From HGM04593 sp964423665 (GTDB lineage Bacteria; Bacteroidota; Bacteroidia; Bacteroidales; Bacteroidaceae): 64,000 bases of DNA. Positions within the stretch are counted from its first letter, which is position 1. Every line of letters starts with the position of its first letter. The notes under the pieces were generated by a model. It was given only the letters and a program-made list of their open reading frames with translations. It did not search any database and was not told the DNA's origin. Shown here in pieces: positions 54,279 to 62,768 of this stretch. Location: assembly GCA_964423665.1 (NCBI GenBank), contig CAYRFX010000003.1, forward strand, positions 1 through 64,000, written 5' to 3'. A program made the translations under genes and the position numbers.

Positions 54279-55529
54279 CATTATAGGTGTTAATAATACC
54301 ACAAAAAAGCCACAGAAGCGACGCCACCATGAGCGTTCCTTGTAAATCTCTTTAGTGAGGAGAAAACTCTCTTTCTTATCCTCGGATATAATATCGTAGA
54401 GAGCGCGGGTGTCCTCTTTGTCAAAGACAAAAATATTGGTTTCATAGTCGTAGCGGAGGCTGCGACTGTTGAGATTGGTGGAGCCGACGGTCATATATTT
54501 ATCATCGACACACATCACTTTTGAGTGATTGAAACCACCATTGTACATATATACTTTGGCACCGCGTTTCATGAATTTATAGCCCAAACGCCAAACGCCA
54601 TCGGGCAAAAGAGGGATATCACCTTTTGCGGTGAGCATGAGATTGACCTGCACACCATCGTCTATCGCTTTTTTTATTGCTTTTCTAATCACTTTGAGCG
54701 GTATAAAATAGGGGCTCACAATGGTTACGCTGTCTTTTGCTGCATTTATTGCGTTTGCATATACTTGACGCATCTGTTTGGGATTTTTGCCGGGCCAGCG
54801 ATCGACAACGGCAACAGCTGCCACACCCGCCTCGTGAGGCACAGGGTAATATTTGTGCCCGCCTATCTGTTGCCCTGTTTCGCGATTCCACATTGCAAGG
54901 AAAATATCTTGCAGCTTGGCAACAGCCGCGCCCTCCACACGAGCGTGTATGTCGCGCCATTTTCCAATGCCTTCGAGCCCTGTGAGGTAGTAATCGGCAA
55001 CATTTATGCCACCCGTATATGCAATTTTCCCATCTATCACTACAATTTTGCGATGGTCACGCGATGTGGTGTGATTTATCCACGGAAAGGTTATAGGGTC
55101 GAATTTCACAAGCTCTATCCCTTGTGCACGGATAGCCTCGATATGCTCTTTTTTAAGCGGTTTGTTATTGGAAAAGTTTCCAAAGGCATCGAACAGCGCG
55201 CGCACCTCTACCCCCTCTTTTGCCTTTTGAGCCAGCAGGGTTATGAGTTCTTTGTTTATGGAGTCGTTGCGGAAGTTAAAATATTCGAGATGTATATGGT
55301 GCTCTGCCTCTTTTATGGCTTGGAACAGATCTGCAAATTTTTCATGTGCCCCATTGAGCAATTCTACCTCGTTTTTTTGGGTAATCTCTATCTTTTCATT
55401 TTGCAGATAGGATATAAAGGCTTCGTCGGACTGCATTATGTGCCCACGCTCTATTGCCCGGAAGCTGCTGCACGACACTGCCGACAGAAAAACAAAAGAA
55501 AGTATTATATATTTTACAGTTGTCTTCAT
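54276..55529 (-). CDS. Phospholipase D-superfamily lipoprotein (cardiolipin synthase-like)
   Basis: 417 aa from ATG 55529. It has two phospholipase-D HKD motifs: SRDHRKIVVIDGKIAYTGG and FNHSKVMCVDDKYMTVGSTN, as in cardiolipin synthases. Unusual for Cls, it has a lipoprotein signal (LSFVFLSAVSC, Cys20) instead of two N-terminal membrane helices, which places it at the periplasm or outer membrane. A hydrophobic C-terminal RRFCGFFVVLLTPIM is present. ATG 55529 was chosen because a longer frame of 39 residues has no signal. Either cardiolipin or another phosphatidyl transfer may be catalysed. Confidence 0.85.
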   Translation of the reverse strand: MKTTVKYIILSFVFLSAVSCSSFRAIERGHIMQSDEAFISYLQNEKIEITQKNEVELLNGAHEKFADLFQAIKEAEHHIHLEYFNFRNDSINKELITLLAQKAKEGVEVRALFDAFGNFSNNKPLKKEHIEAIRAQGIELVKFDPITFPWINHTTSRDHRKIVVIDGKIAYTGGINVADYYLTGLEGIGKWRDIHARVEGAAVAKLQDIFLAMWNRETGQQIGGHKYYPVPHEAGVAAVAVVDRWPGKNPKQMRQVYANAINAAKDSVTIVSPYFIPLKVIRKAIKKAIDDGVQVNLMLTAKGDIPLLPDGVWRLGYKFMKRGAKVYMYNGGFNHSKVMCVDDKYMTVGSTNLNSRSLRYDYETNIFVFDKEDTRALYDIISEDKKESFLLTKEIYKERSWWRRFCGFFVVLLTPIM

Positions 55530-55552
55530 TGTTGTTTTTGTAAAAACGGTTG

Positions 55553-55560
55553 CGAAGATA
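55553..55560 (-). promoter_or_regulatory. Predicted -7 box of the cls-like gene
   Basis: Minus-strand TATCTTCG, 24 nt upstream of ATG 55529. The -33 box is weak. Confidence 0.45.
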
Positions 55561-55715
55561 CAAAAAACCGAGGGAGTAGGAAAGATTTTTATCGTGCAGA
55601 ATTTTACATTTTCACACTTTTTCTCTTTCTCTTTGTTTATTTTCATTGAAAACGAGAGATATTCATGTTTGCAAGAAGATAAATATGAAAAGTTTAATAT
55701 TTATCTTTTTTTTAT

Positions 55716-55723
55716 TATCTTCG
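55716..55723 (+). promoter_or_regulatory. Predicted -7 box of the DUF2148-aguA-aguB operon
   Basis: TATCTTCG, 31 nt before the ATG at 55754. The -33 region is A/T rich. Confidence 0.5.
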
Positions 55724-55753
55724 CGAAAGATTAAAACTCAAAACATTTACGTT

Positions 55754-56284
55754 ATGATATACAAAGAAAGAGAAACACGTCATAAGAACGTGATTGATGC
55801 TGCAATGCAGATGATGACAGCTGCACGCACTGCCCCCAAGGCAAAAGGTGTGGATATTATTGAAGTGGCTCTTGTTACAGACGAAGATATCAAGACACTG
55901 AGCGATGAGCTGTACTCTATTGGAGAAAAACTGGGCAGAGGCGGGTTGCTGCGCGACGCCGGCAACATTCTGTCGGCAGAGGCTATCGTGCTTGTAGGTT
56001 CCCGAGAAGAGGCTATGGGATTGAATTGCGCATATTGCGGCTGCCCCACATGCGGCAGCCGCCCGGCAGGTATCCCCTGTGCGATGAACACTATTGATGT
56101 GGGCATTGCCGTAGGCTCGGCCTGCGCAACAGCTTCCGATTTACGTCTCGACACCCGCGTGATGTACTCTGCGGGCTATGCTGCAAAGCAACTCGGCTGG
56201 CTCGACGGGTGTAACTATATAATTGCAATCCCAGTGAGTGCATCTTCAAAAAATCCTTTCTTCGACCGTAAAAGAAAAGTGTAA
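55754..56284 (+). CDS. DUF2148 ferredoxin-like cysteine-rich protein
   Basis: 176 aa with NCAYCGCPTCGSRPAGIPC, a cysteine cluster that could hold an iron-sulfur centre, and GIAVGSACATASDLRLDTR nearby. DUF2148 proteins are annotated as ferredoxin-domain proteins of unknown role. ATG 55754 (MIYKERETR) was chosen over a longer frame of 36 residues with no function. The stop overlaps the aguA start (TAATG), so it may be tied to agmatine metabolism. Confidence 0.82.
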   Translation: MIYKERETRHKNVIDAAMQMMTAARTAPKAKGVDIIEVALVTDEDIKTLSDELYSIGEKLGRGGLLRDAGNILSAEAIVLVGSREEAMGLNCAYCGCPTCGSRPAGIPCAMNTIDVGIAVGSACATASDLRLDTRVMYSAGYAAKQLGWLDGCNYIIAIPVSASSKNPFFDRKRKV

Positions 56285-57321
56285 TGAATATTGCCGCCGA
56301 ATTATATTTCCCTGCCGAGTGGCACAAACAGAGCTTTGTGCAGCTCACATGGCCGCATGTAAACAGCGACTGGGCTTATCTGCTGGAAGAGGTGGAGGCC
56401 TGCTTCATTGAGATAGCCAAGGAGATAAGCAAACGCGAAAGACTATTAGTTGTAACTCCTGAGAAGAAGGATGTGGAATGGAAATTGTCATGTATGGGCG
56501 CGACAATGGAAAACATCATCGTATTTTCGTGCAAAACAAATGATACATGGGCACGAGACCATGGTTTCATCACGCTGCTGAGCAAGGACGATGGCGTTCC
56601 TCGTTATGTTGATTTTTGTTTCAATGGCTGGGGAAAAAAATTTGCCGCAGACCTCGACAATGCCATAAACAAGCAATTATACAAAGCAGGCATTGTGAAG
56701 GGAGCATATATAAATATGAATAAGTGGGTATTGGAGGGAGGCTCCATTGAGACTGATGGCAAAGGCACATTGCTCACCACCTCGCAATGTCTGATGGCAC
56801 CCAACAGAAACTCCATGATGCAGTACAATTTGGAGGTGGCACTCACAAACATATTGCGATGCAAGCGTATGCTGTGGCTCGACCATGGCAACCTCATAGG
56901 TGATGACACCGATGGACACATTGACACCATAGCCCGCTTTGCGCCAGATGACACCATTGTTTATATGGCACCAAACCCCAAAGATGATGAACAGTTCTAT
57001 GACTTGTCTATGATGGAGGAACAGTTGCGCACGTTCCGCACCGAGGAGGGCAACCCCTATCGTTTACTTGCACTGCCGTCGCCAAGCCCCATATACAGCG
57101 AATTAGGGGAGCGACTGCCTGCCACATATGCAAATTTCCTCATAATGAACGGCGCAGTCCTCTACCCCACATATGCACAGCCCGAAAATGATGCTAAAGC
57201 TGCCGAGGTCTTGAAGATAGCATTCCCCGACAGAGAAATTGTGGGCATCGACTGCCGTGTTCTAATAGAGCAACATGGTTCATTACACTGTATCACAATG
57301 CAATACCCTTCACAGGATTGA
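56284..57321 (+). CDS. aguA: Agmatine deiminase
   Basis: Converts agmatine to N-carbamoylputrescine and ammonia. The 345-aa protein has TNDTWARDHGF, NKWVLEGGSIETDG, LWLDHGNLIGDDTDGHID and the catalytic Cys in GSLHCITMQ, all typical of the peptidylarginine-deiminase fold. It overlaps DUF2148 by 1 bp and is followed by aguB after 11 nt, giving an arginine-derived putrescine route. Confidence 0.95.
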   Translation: MNIAAELYFPAEWHKQSFVQLTWPHVNSDWAYLLEEVEACFIEIAKEISKRERLLVVTPEKKDVEWKLSCMGATMENIIVFSCKTNDTWARDHGFITLLSKDDGVPRYVDFCFNGWGKKFAADLDNAINKQLYKAGIVKGAYINMNKWVLEGGSIETDGKGTLLTTSQCLMAPNRNSMMQYNLEVALTNILRCKRMLWLDHGNLIGDDTDGHIDTIARFAPDDTIVYMAPNPKDDEQFYDLSMMEEQLRTFRTEEGNPYRLLALPSPSPIYSELGERLPATYANFLIMNGAVLYPTYAQPENDAKAAEVLKIAFPDREIVGIDCRVLIEQHGSLHCITMQYPSQD

Positions 57322-57332
57322 TATTTTACATT

Positions 57333-58220
57333 ATGGATAATATTAAAGTTGGAATTATTCAGCTCTCCATAGGAGAGAATATAGAGAATAACAAGGGGAA
57401 GATTGCAGCTGCGATACGCAAGACTGCAGAGCAAGGAGCACTGCTTGTGGTGTTGCAGGAGTTGCATAACTCGCCCTACTTCTGCCAAGTGGAATCTACC
57501 ACAAATTTCTCATACGCAGAGCCTATCCCCGGCCCATCGACCGAGTTTTATGGAAAGATTGCCGCGGAGTGCAAGGTGGTGCTTGTAACATCGCTCTTTG
57601 AGGCACGCGCAAAGGGGCTCTACCACAACACCGCTGTCGTTTTTGACAGCGACGGCAGCATTGCGGGCAAATATCGCAAGATGCATATCCCCGATGACCC
57701 TGCATATTATGAAAAGTTCTATTTTACACCCGGAGACATCGGGTTCCGCCCCATTAAGACAAGCATTGGAACATTAGGTGTACAGGTGTGCTGGGACCAA
57801 TGGTATCCCGAGGGTGCCCGTTTGATGGCATTGCGCGGTGCAGACATTCTCATTTACCCCACGGCTATTGGCTGGGAGAGCAGCGATACAGAGGAGGAAA
57901 AGAGCAGGCAACTGGGCGCATGGCAGACTGTGCAACGCGGGCATGCAGTGGCAAACGGATTACCGGTGATTGCAGTAAACCGTTGCGGACACGAGCCCGA
58001 CCCGTCGGGGCAGACACGCGGCATACAATTCTGGGGGCATAGTTTTATTGCTGGTCCGCAAGGCGAGTTTATCGCTCACTTTGGCGAGGAGGAGCAGATT
58101 GAGGTTGTGGAGGTGAGCCTGAAACGCAGCGAGGAGGTGCGCCAATGGTGGCCTTTCCTGCGCGACCGTCGCATTGAAGAGTATCACCCTATCACAAAAA
58201 GATTTTTAGACGAAGAATAA
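57333..58220 (+). CDS. aguB: N-carbamoylputrescine amidase
   Basis: Nitrilase-family enzyme that releases putrescine, CO2 and ammonia. The 295-aa protein carries the Glu-Lys-Cys triad in VVLQELHNSPYF, KYRKMHIPDDP and GVQVCWDQWYPE. ATG 57333 was chosen; a TTG upstream gives no better start. It ends the operon and is followed by a perfect palindromic terminator. Putrescine is the precursor of spermidine; no speE is present nearby. Confidence 0.95.
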   Translation: MDNIKVGIIQLSIGENIENNKGKIAAAIRKTAEQGALLVVLQELHNSPYFCQVESTTNFSYAEPIPGPSTEFYGKIAAECKVVLVTSLFEARAKGLYHNTAVVFDSDGSIAGKYRKMHIPDDPAYYEKFYFTPGDIGFRPIKTSIGTLGVQVCWDQWYPEGARLMALRGADILIYPTAIGWESSDTEEEKSRQLGAWQTVQRGHAVANGLPVIAVNRCGHEPDPSGQTRGIQFWGHSFIAGPQGEFIAHFGEEEQIEVVEVSLKRSEEVRQWWPFLRDRRIEEYHPITKRFLDEE

Positions 58221-58221
58221 C

Positions 58222-58259
58222 AACAAAAAACGGAGAGGCGCGCCTCTCCGTTTTTTGTT
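58222..58259. terminator. Bidirectional palindromic terminator
   Basis: A perfect 38-bp palindrome centred on GGCGCGCC, A-rich before and T-rich after. It serves aguB and the convergent ferritin-like gene, whose stop codon it overlaps. Confidence 0.93.
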
Positions 58260-58773
58260 ATACTTTTACCGCGGTAGATTGCAAGACCCACTCCACATCA
58301 CGCAAGCAATCTTGCAGGTCTTGTTCATGCTCTTCCTCTTCAGCCATTATGCGTTTGGCTATATCACAGGTGGTGTAATCGATATTATTGGTAAAGGAGG
58401 CTATCTCTTCGTAACGTATGACAGCACAACGCTCGGCTGCAATATTCTCTTTGAGAAGGGTTATAACATCACTTTTCAGCGGTGGGGAATATTTGCAGCG
58501 TGCAAGCGTTGTCCACTGCACGGGGTTGAGCACCGGTACCCCCTCGAGCTGCACTATCCGGTCTGCCAACAGTTTGGCATGATTATACTCCTCCCGGGCA
58601 TGTTCTTCAAACTCGCGCTGCACATCGGCACGCATGGCACCTTCGACCACAAAACTCGCTACCCAGTATTGATAGAACGCGAGCCACTCTTCGCTGAGGG
58701 CTGCATTCAGCTGGTCGAGCAACTTTGGGAGCTCTATACGTTGCCGCAATATCAAAACACTCTCTTTTGCCAT
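58258..58773 (-). CDS. Ferritin-like (DPS-like) iron-storage protein
   Basis: 171 aa four-helix protein with E-rich metal site: EEWLAFYQYW (helix A), EEHAREEYNHAK (ExxH), ENIAAERCAVIRYEE, and EEEEHEQDL. Cys93 and Cys116 flank a helix as in the DPS-like/thioferritin group described for Bacteroides fragilis. It would oxidise and store iron and protect against peroxide. Whether it forms a 12-mer cannot be told from sequence. Confidence 0.85.
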   Translation of the reverse strand: MAKESVLILRQRIELPKLLDQLNAALSEEWLAFYQYWVASFVVEGAMRADVQREFEEHAREEYNHAKLLADRIVQLEGVPVLNPVQWTTLARCKYSPPLKSDVITLLKENIAAERCAVIRYEEIASFTNNIDYTTCDIAKRIMAEEEEHEQDLQDCLRDVEWVLQSTAVKV

Positions 58774-58859
58774 AATAAAAATATTTTTAGGGTTAGTCTC
58801 GGAATATAGAACATAGAAACAGGATTTTTTGTTTCATTTATCTCCTTTTTATCATGAGG

Positions 58860-58867
58860 CAAAGATA
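58860..58867 (-). promoter_or_regulatory. Predicted -7 box of the ferritin-like gene
   Basis: Minus-strand TATCTTTG about 87 nt upstream of the ATG at 58773. No clear -33. Confidence 0.4.
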
Positions 58868-58960
58868 AATTAAGGAGGAAAAAGGCGGTTTTTATCAACT
58901 ATTAATCAAATTATGAGAATAATTGTTATTTTTATTGGCGGTGATTATAATAAAAAGTAT

Positions 58961-58968
58961 TAATTTTG
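58961..58968 (+). promoter_or_regulatory. Predicted -7 box of the thiE-like gene
   Basis: TAATTTTG, 37 nt before the ATG at 59006. A possible -33 TTG at 58935-58937 is 23 nt away, a little long. Confidence 0.45.
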
Positions 58969-59005
58969 CATCATATTATAGAACACAAACATTACCACTG
59001 AAAAC

Positions 59006-59590
59006 ATGAAACTGGCTGTTGCCACAAAACCGACTTTTTTTGTTGAGGAGGATAAGATTATCACCCGTCTGTTTGACGAGGGGCTCGATTATCTCTTTCT
59101 CTACAAAGCCTACCCGCACCCTCAGTTTATAGAAAGGTTGCTGGGGCTTATTCCCAAGAAATACCACAAACGCATATTTTCCTGCAACGGCCGCCTTATG
59201 CAGGACTACAAATTGGCAGGCACGCTTTTTTCTCTTTCGTCAAACCCTCCCATGGGCGATGAAAAAGGGAAACTTGTGGGATATGCCCATAATCTTAAAG
59301 AGCTGAAGGAACTGCGCGAGACATATGACATTGTATGTTTCGGACCTCTTGGACGCACTTTCCATCAAAGTGCCGAGCTTAACGAGATTGGCAAGAAGAT
59401 GATTAACAAAAAGACCTGGGCATTTGGCGACATAGACGAAGCCAACCTCAAACGCTTGCCGGCATATGGGTTTGGCGGTGTGATTCTCGACGAGCAGTTG
59501 TGGGCGAACTTCGACGCTTGCCGCTCGACAGACTACACCGACCTTATCAATCGTTTCCTGCGACTGAAAAAAGTGGTGGACAAATTATAA
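59006..59590 (+). CDS. Thiamine-phosphate-synthase-like TIM-barrel protein
   Basis: 194 aa. The N-terminus MKLAVATKPTFFVEEDKI and the order of strands, with LFSLSSNPP, VCFGPLGRTFHQ and GFGGVILDEQLWANFD, look like the ThiE/TenI family, but the usual ThiE motifs (QLR, GxEDL) are not intact. It may be a divergent TenI-like protein. It stands apart from other thiamine genes and precedes prs by 46 nt. Confidence in the exact role is low; the barrel fold is the claim. Confidence 0.6.
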   Translation: MKLAVATKPTFFVEEDKIITRLFDEGLDYLFLYKAYPHPQFIERLLGLIPKKYHKRIFSCNGRLMQDYKLAGTLFSLSSNPPMGDEKGKLVGYAHNLKELKELRETYDIVCFGPLGRTFHQSAELNEIGKKMINKKTWAFGDIDEANLKRLPAYGFGGVILDEQLWANFDACRSTDYTDLINRFLRLKKVVDKL

Positions 59591-59636
59591 AACAGAAAAA
59601 ACAAAATAAATAACAAAACAATTAATTAGCTGCATT

Positions 59637-60572
59637 ATGAACAATACTCCTTACATGGTGTTTGCAGGTACAAAATCGCGTTACCTTGCAGAAGAGATTT
59701 GCAAAGAGTTGGGTTGCGAACTCGGTCAGATGAATACCACCTATTTTGCCGATGGTGAATTTGCTGTTTCTTATGAGGAATCTATCCGCGGGAAGAATGT
59801 ATTCTTGGTACAATCTACATTCCCTAACTCGGACAACCTCATGGAGTTGCTTTTGATGGTTGATGCCGCAAAACGTGCTTCGGCAAAGAGCATTGTGGCT
59901 GTTATGCCCTATTTTGGCTGGGCTCGCCAGGACCGCAAAGACAAACCCCGCGTTTCTATTGGTGCAAAATTGGTTGCCGACCTTTTGAGCGTTGCAGGTG
60001 TGAGCCGTATAATAACAATGGACCTGCATGCCGACCAGATTCAGGGATTTTTTGATATTCCCGTTGACCACCTTTATGCTTCAATGGTGTTTATCCCTTA
60101 TATAAACTCTTTGAAACTCGACGATCTTGTAATTGCAACTCCCGACGTGGGTGGTTCAAAGCGTGCAAGTGCATATTCTAAATGCCTTGGTGTACCCCTG
60201 GTGCTCTGCCACAAAACACGCGCAAAAGCCAATGTTGTTGATTCCATGCAGATTATCGGTGATGTGAAAGGCAAAAATGTTGTTCTGGTTGATGATATCG
60301 TTGATACAGCCGGCACAATTTCAAAGGCTGCCGACTTGATGATGCAGAATGGCGCAAAATCGGTGCGCGCAATTGCATCGCACTGTATTATGTCGGGCAA
60401 CGCTTCGGAACGCGTACGCGAATCGTCTATGGAGGAAATTGTTTTCACTAACAGTATTCCTTATGACAGAGGTTGTCCCAAAGTTAAACAACTTTCTATC
60501 GCCCGTATTTTTGCCGAGGCAATCGAATGCGTTCTCAATAATCAGTCTATCAGCAAACAATATATCTGCTAA
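59637..60572 (+). CDS. prs: Ribose-phosphate pyrophosphokinase
   Basis: Makes PRPP from ribose-5-phosphate and ATP, for nucleotides, histidine and tryptophan. The 311-aa protein has FADGEFAVSYEES, WARQDRKDKPRVSIGAK (the flexible ATP loop), DLHADQIQGFF for metal binding and VLVDDIVDTAGTI, the PRPP-binding motif. Start ATG 59637. Likely housekeeping. Confidence 0.97.
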   Translation: MNNTPYMVFAGTKSRYLAEEICKELGCELGQMNTTYFADGEFAVSYEESIRGKNVFLVQSTFPNSDNLMELLLMVDAAKRASAKSIVAVMPYFGWARQDRKDKPRVSIGAKLVADLLSVAGVSRIITMDLHADQIQGFFDIPVDHLYASMVFIPYINSLKLDDLVIATPDVGGSKRASAYSKCLGVPLVLCHKTRAKANVVDSMQIIGDVKGKNVVLVDDIVDTAGTISKAADLMMQNGAKSVRAIASHCIMSGNASERVRESSMEEIVFTNSIPYDRGCPKVKQLSIARIFAEAIECVLNNQSISKQYIC

Positions 60573-60587
60573 TACGTTTTTATCTGT

Positions 60588-61358
60588 ATGAAAAAGATAT
60601 TAGCACTTGTTATTGCCACGGTTGCTTTCTGGGCTTGCCAATCTACCACCTACAGGGTTGAAGGTAGCATTGAGGGGGCGCAGGAAGGCGACACCGTGAT
60701 TTTGGGTTATTCAAACGACGGACAAGAATTCAAAGCCACTGCAAAAACAGCCATTACCGATGGTAAATTTGTTTTTACCGGCGAGATAGAGGCCTGCAAG
60801 ATATATTACATAGGCTACGAAGGTGGAGAAGAGCCTATTTACGCCATGTTCTTTCTTGAGCCCGGCAATATTAATGCCAATATTACATATACCGGCAGCC
60901 ACATAACCGGAACAGAGACCAACGACCTGAATATCAAATTGGAAGAGGAGTTGGAGGGTTATGTGGTGGAGATGTTGCAGTATCAGGACACGCTCTATCG
61001 CGATTCGACCTTGACCGATGAGAAGAAAGCCGAGCTCAGCAACAACTGCTACAGGGTTCAGCGCGAGGCAATGACACACATTCAGGATGTTATCCGCAAG
61101 AATATGGATAATATGGTGGGAGTGTTTATGCTTGTGCAGTATAGCGATTTGTTTGATAACAATGAATTGTCTTCGCTTATTGCGGCAATACCCAATAAAC
61201 TGATTGACCGCGACAACAACTATTTGTATGATATTTTATTGCAGATACAAGAACAAAGGAACAATCCCGGCACTCTTGACGAGATAATCAATGCCATTGA
61301 AGAGGAAGGCAAGGATTTTGAGCTTGAAGAGAGCGACGAGACACAGATTACAGAGTAA
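60588..61358 (+). CDS. DUF4369-like lipoprotein without thioredoxin domain
   Basis: 256 aa with lipoprotein signal (LVIATVAFWAC, Cys17). The N-terminal YRVEGSIEGAQEGDTVIL pattern is that of DUF4369, normally followed by a TlpA/AhpC thioredoxin domain, but here the chain ends in acidic helices without any CxxC. It thus looks like a truncated relative of TlpA or a separate lineage. 16 nt after prs, followed by a terminator. Confidence 0.78.
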   Translation: MKKILALVIATVAFWACQSTTYRVEGSIEGAQEGDTVILGYSNDGQEFKATAKTAITDGKFVFTGEIEACKIYYIGYEGGEEPIYAMFFLEPGNINANITYTGSHITGTETNDLNIKLEEELEGYVVEMLQYQDTLYRDSTLTDEKKAELSNNCYRVQREAMTHIQDVIRKNMDNMVGVFMLVQYSDLFDNNELSSLIAAIPNKLIDRDNNYLYDILLQIQEQRNNPGTLDEIINAIEEEGKDFELEESDETQITE

Positions 61359-61372
61359 TTATTTGTACATGA

Positions 61373-61413
61373 TACAAAAACAGCAACACCTGCATGGTGT
61401 TGCTGTTTTTGTA
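61373..61413. terminator. Bidirectional terminator between lipoprotein gene and panB
   Basis: A perfect 18-bp stem (61373-61390 with 61396-61413) and 5-nt loop, A-rich 5' and T-rich 3' tracts. Confidence 0.92.
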
Positions 61414-61447
61414 TTGGGCCAGTCTCTTAAATTATCTTATACCATTA

Positions 61448-62269
61448 TTAATATTGCTCTTTTTCGTTGGGAAAATCGGAAGCCTTCACATCGCCCACAT
61501 AGTTGCCAACGGCATCGGTGATAACGGTATGAAGGTCGGCATAGCGACGAAGGAAACGAGGGGTAAAATCGGCTGTCATGCCAAGCATATCGGCATAGAC
61601 CAGCACCTGCCCATCTACTGCCCCACCGGCGCCAATACCTATTACCGGAATTTGGAGACTGCTGGCAACCTCGGCACCAAGCGCAGCGGGAATCTTCTCG
61701 AGCACAAGAGCAAAGCAACCAGCCTCTTGCAGCAAAAGTGCATCGCGACGCAGTTTCTCTGCCTCCTCCTCATCTTTTGCACGCACGGAATATGTTCCAA
61801 ACTTATTTATGCTCTGTGGTGTGAGACCAAGATGCCCCATAATGGGTATTCCGGCATCGAGAATCTTGCGCACAGAGGGAAGTATCTCCTCACCACCCTC
61901 CAGTTTAAGCGCATCAGCATGGCTCTCTTTCATTATGCGTATGGCATTTTTCACAGCTTCGTCGGCATTCACCTGATAGGTTCCGAATGGCATATCAACC
62001 ACTACTAAAGCGCGCTTAACACCACGAACCACCGATTTTGCGTGATATATCATCTGGTCGAGAGTGATGGGCAGAGTGGTTACGTTGCCTGCCATCACAT
62101 TTGATGCCGAGTCACCAACAAGAATAGCATCGACACCTGCACCATCAATGAGCATTGCTGTGGTGTAGTCATACGCTGTGAGCATTGCTATTTTCTCTCC
62201 TTTGCGCTTCATCTCTATGAAACGATGGGTTGTAACCTTACGCGGGTCTTCTACTATATATTTTGACAT
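61448..62269 (-). CDS. panB: 3-methyl-2-oxobutanoate hydroxymethyltransferase
   Basis: First step of pantothenate (coenzyme A) synthesis. The 273-aa protein has MLTAYDYTTAMLIDGAG, ILVGDSASNVMAGN for metal binding (Asp), LVVVDMPFGTYQ, and GHLGLTPQSINKFG, all typical of PanB. No panC adjacent. Minus-strand TACCTTTG at 62336-62329 may be its -7 box. Confidence 0.96.
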   Translation of the reverse strand: MSKYIVEDPRKVTTHRFIEMKRKGEKIAMLTAYDYTTAMLIDGAGVDAILVGDSASNVMAGNVTTLPITLDQMIYHAKSVVRGVKRALVVVDMPFGTYQVNADEAVKNAIRIMKESHADALKLEGGEEILPSVRKILDAGIPIMGHLGLTPQSINKFGTYSVRAKDEEEAEKLRRDALLLQEAGCFALVLEKIPAALGAEVASSLQIPVIGIGAGGAVDGQVLVYADMLGMTADFTPRFLRRYADLHTVITDAVGNYVGDVKASDFPNEKEQY

Positions 62270-62328
62270 TTTTTGTGTTTTACGGTCTTTGGAGACCTGT
62301 TAATTTTATCTTAATTTATAAATCTCTG

Positions 62329-62336
62329 CAAAGGTA
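62329..62336 (-). promoter_or_regulatory. Predicted -7 box of panB
   Basis: Minus-strand TACCTTTG, matching TAnnTTTG, about 60 nt before the panB ATG. A small GGTCT/AGACC hairpin (62284-62297) would lie in the leader. Confidence 0.5.
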
Positions 62337-62371
62337 ATTTTTTTTATTGAAAAGAATGTGTTACGCCCACG

Positions 62372-62399
62372 TTTTTTGTCTCCTCTTTTTTGTCTCCTC
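62372..62399. repeat. Two tandem copies of a 14-bp unit
   Basis: TTTTTTGTCTCCTC is repeated twice without a spacer (62372-62385, 62386-62399), then a further T run. It lies in the region of about 500 bp between panB and the LPP20-like gene. No function is assigned. A 7-bp hairpin TCACCTT/AAGGTGA (62420-62437) lies just beyond. Confidence 0.7.
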
Positions 62400-62593
62400 T
62401 TTTTTTTCACGCTCTATTTTCACCTTAATAAAGGTGAGTTCGATATAAACTTTGCATATAGCGAACAATACAATAATTCACATACGTTCAGAATGAACTG
62501 TCTTTATTATTTGTGTAGTATTCTATGTAATCACCATTATTTGCATAGAATTCATAGAATTCATAATCACCAAAATTTACCAAAGTATTATTA

Positions 62594-62622
62594 TTGTAAT
62601 TACAAATTTTTTCATAATTTTG
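62594..62622 (+). promoter_or_regulatory. Predicted promoter of the LPP20-like gene
   Basis: TTG (62594-62596), 18-nt spacer, and TAATTTTG (62615-62622) match the Bacteroidota consensus. The leader to the ATG at 62769 would be about 140 nt. Confidence 0.6.
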
Positions 62623-62768
62623 CAAATTTGAAAAATCACATTGTTGCAATAATAAATTGTTTAAGAAACCAAATAAACCGATGTCAGCCGGTTGCCAATA
62701 TCGGATACACTCACAATTGTGCAATCGGCAAACATTTTTTAATTAAGAATTATAACAACAAAAACAAT

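Noticed and set aside
54525..55649. Plus-strand frame of 374 codons opposite the cls-like gene
   Set aside because: It is the antisense of a gene with two intact HKD motifs and a signal. Its translation is Cys/Tyr/Phe-rich without motif.
62488..62724. Minus-strand open frame of 78 codons with a repeat GDYEFYEFYANN/GDYIEYYTNN
   Set aside because: Overlaps the predicted plus-strand promoter of the LPP20-like gene. The repeat is explained by local A/T-rich repetition; no ribosome site or relatives are visible. It stays a weak possibility as a small protein.
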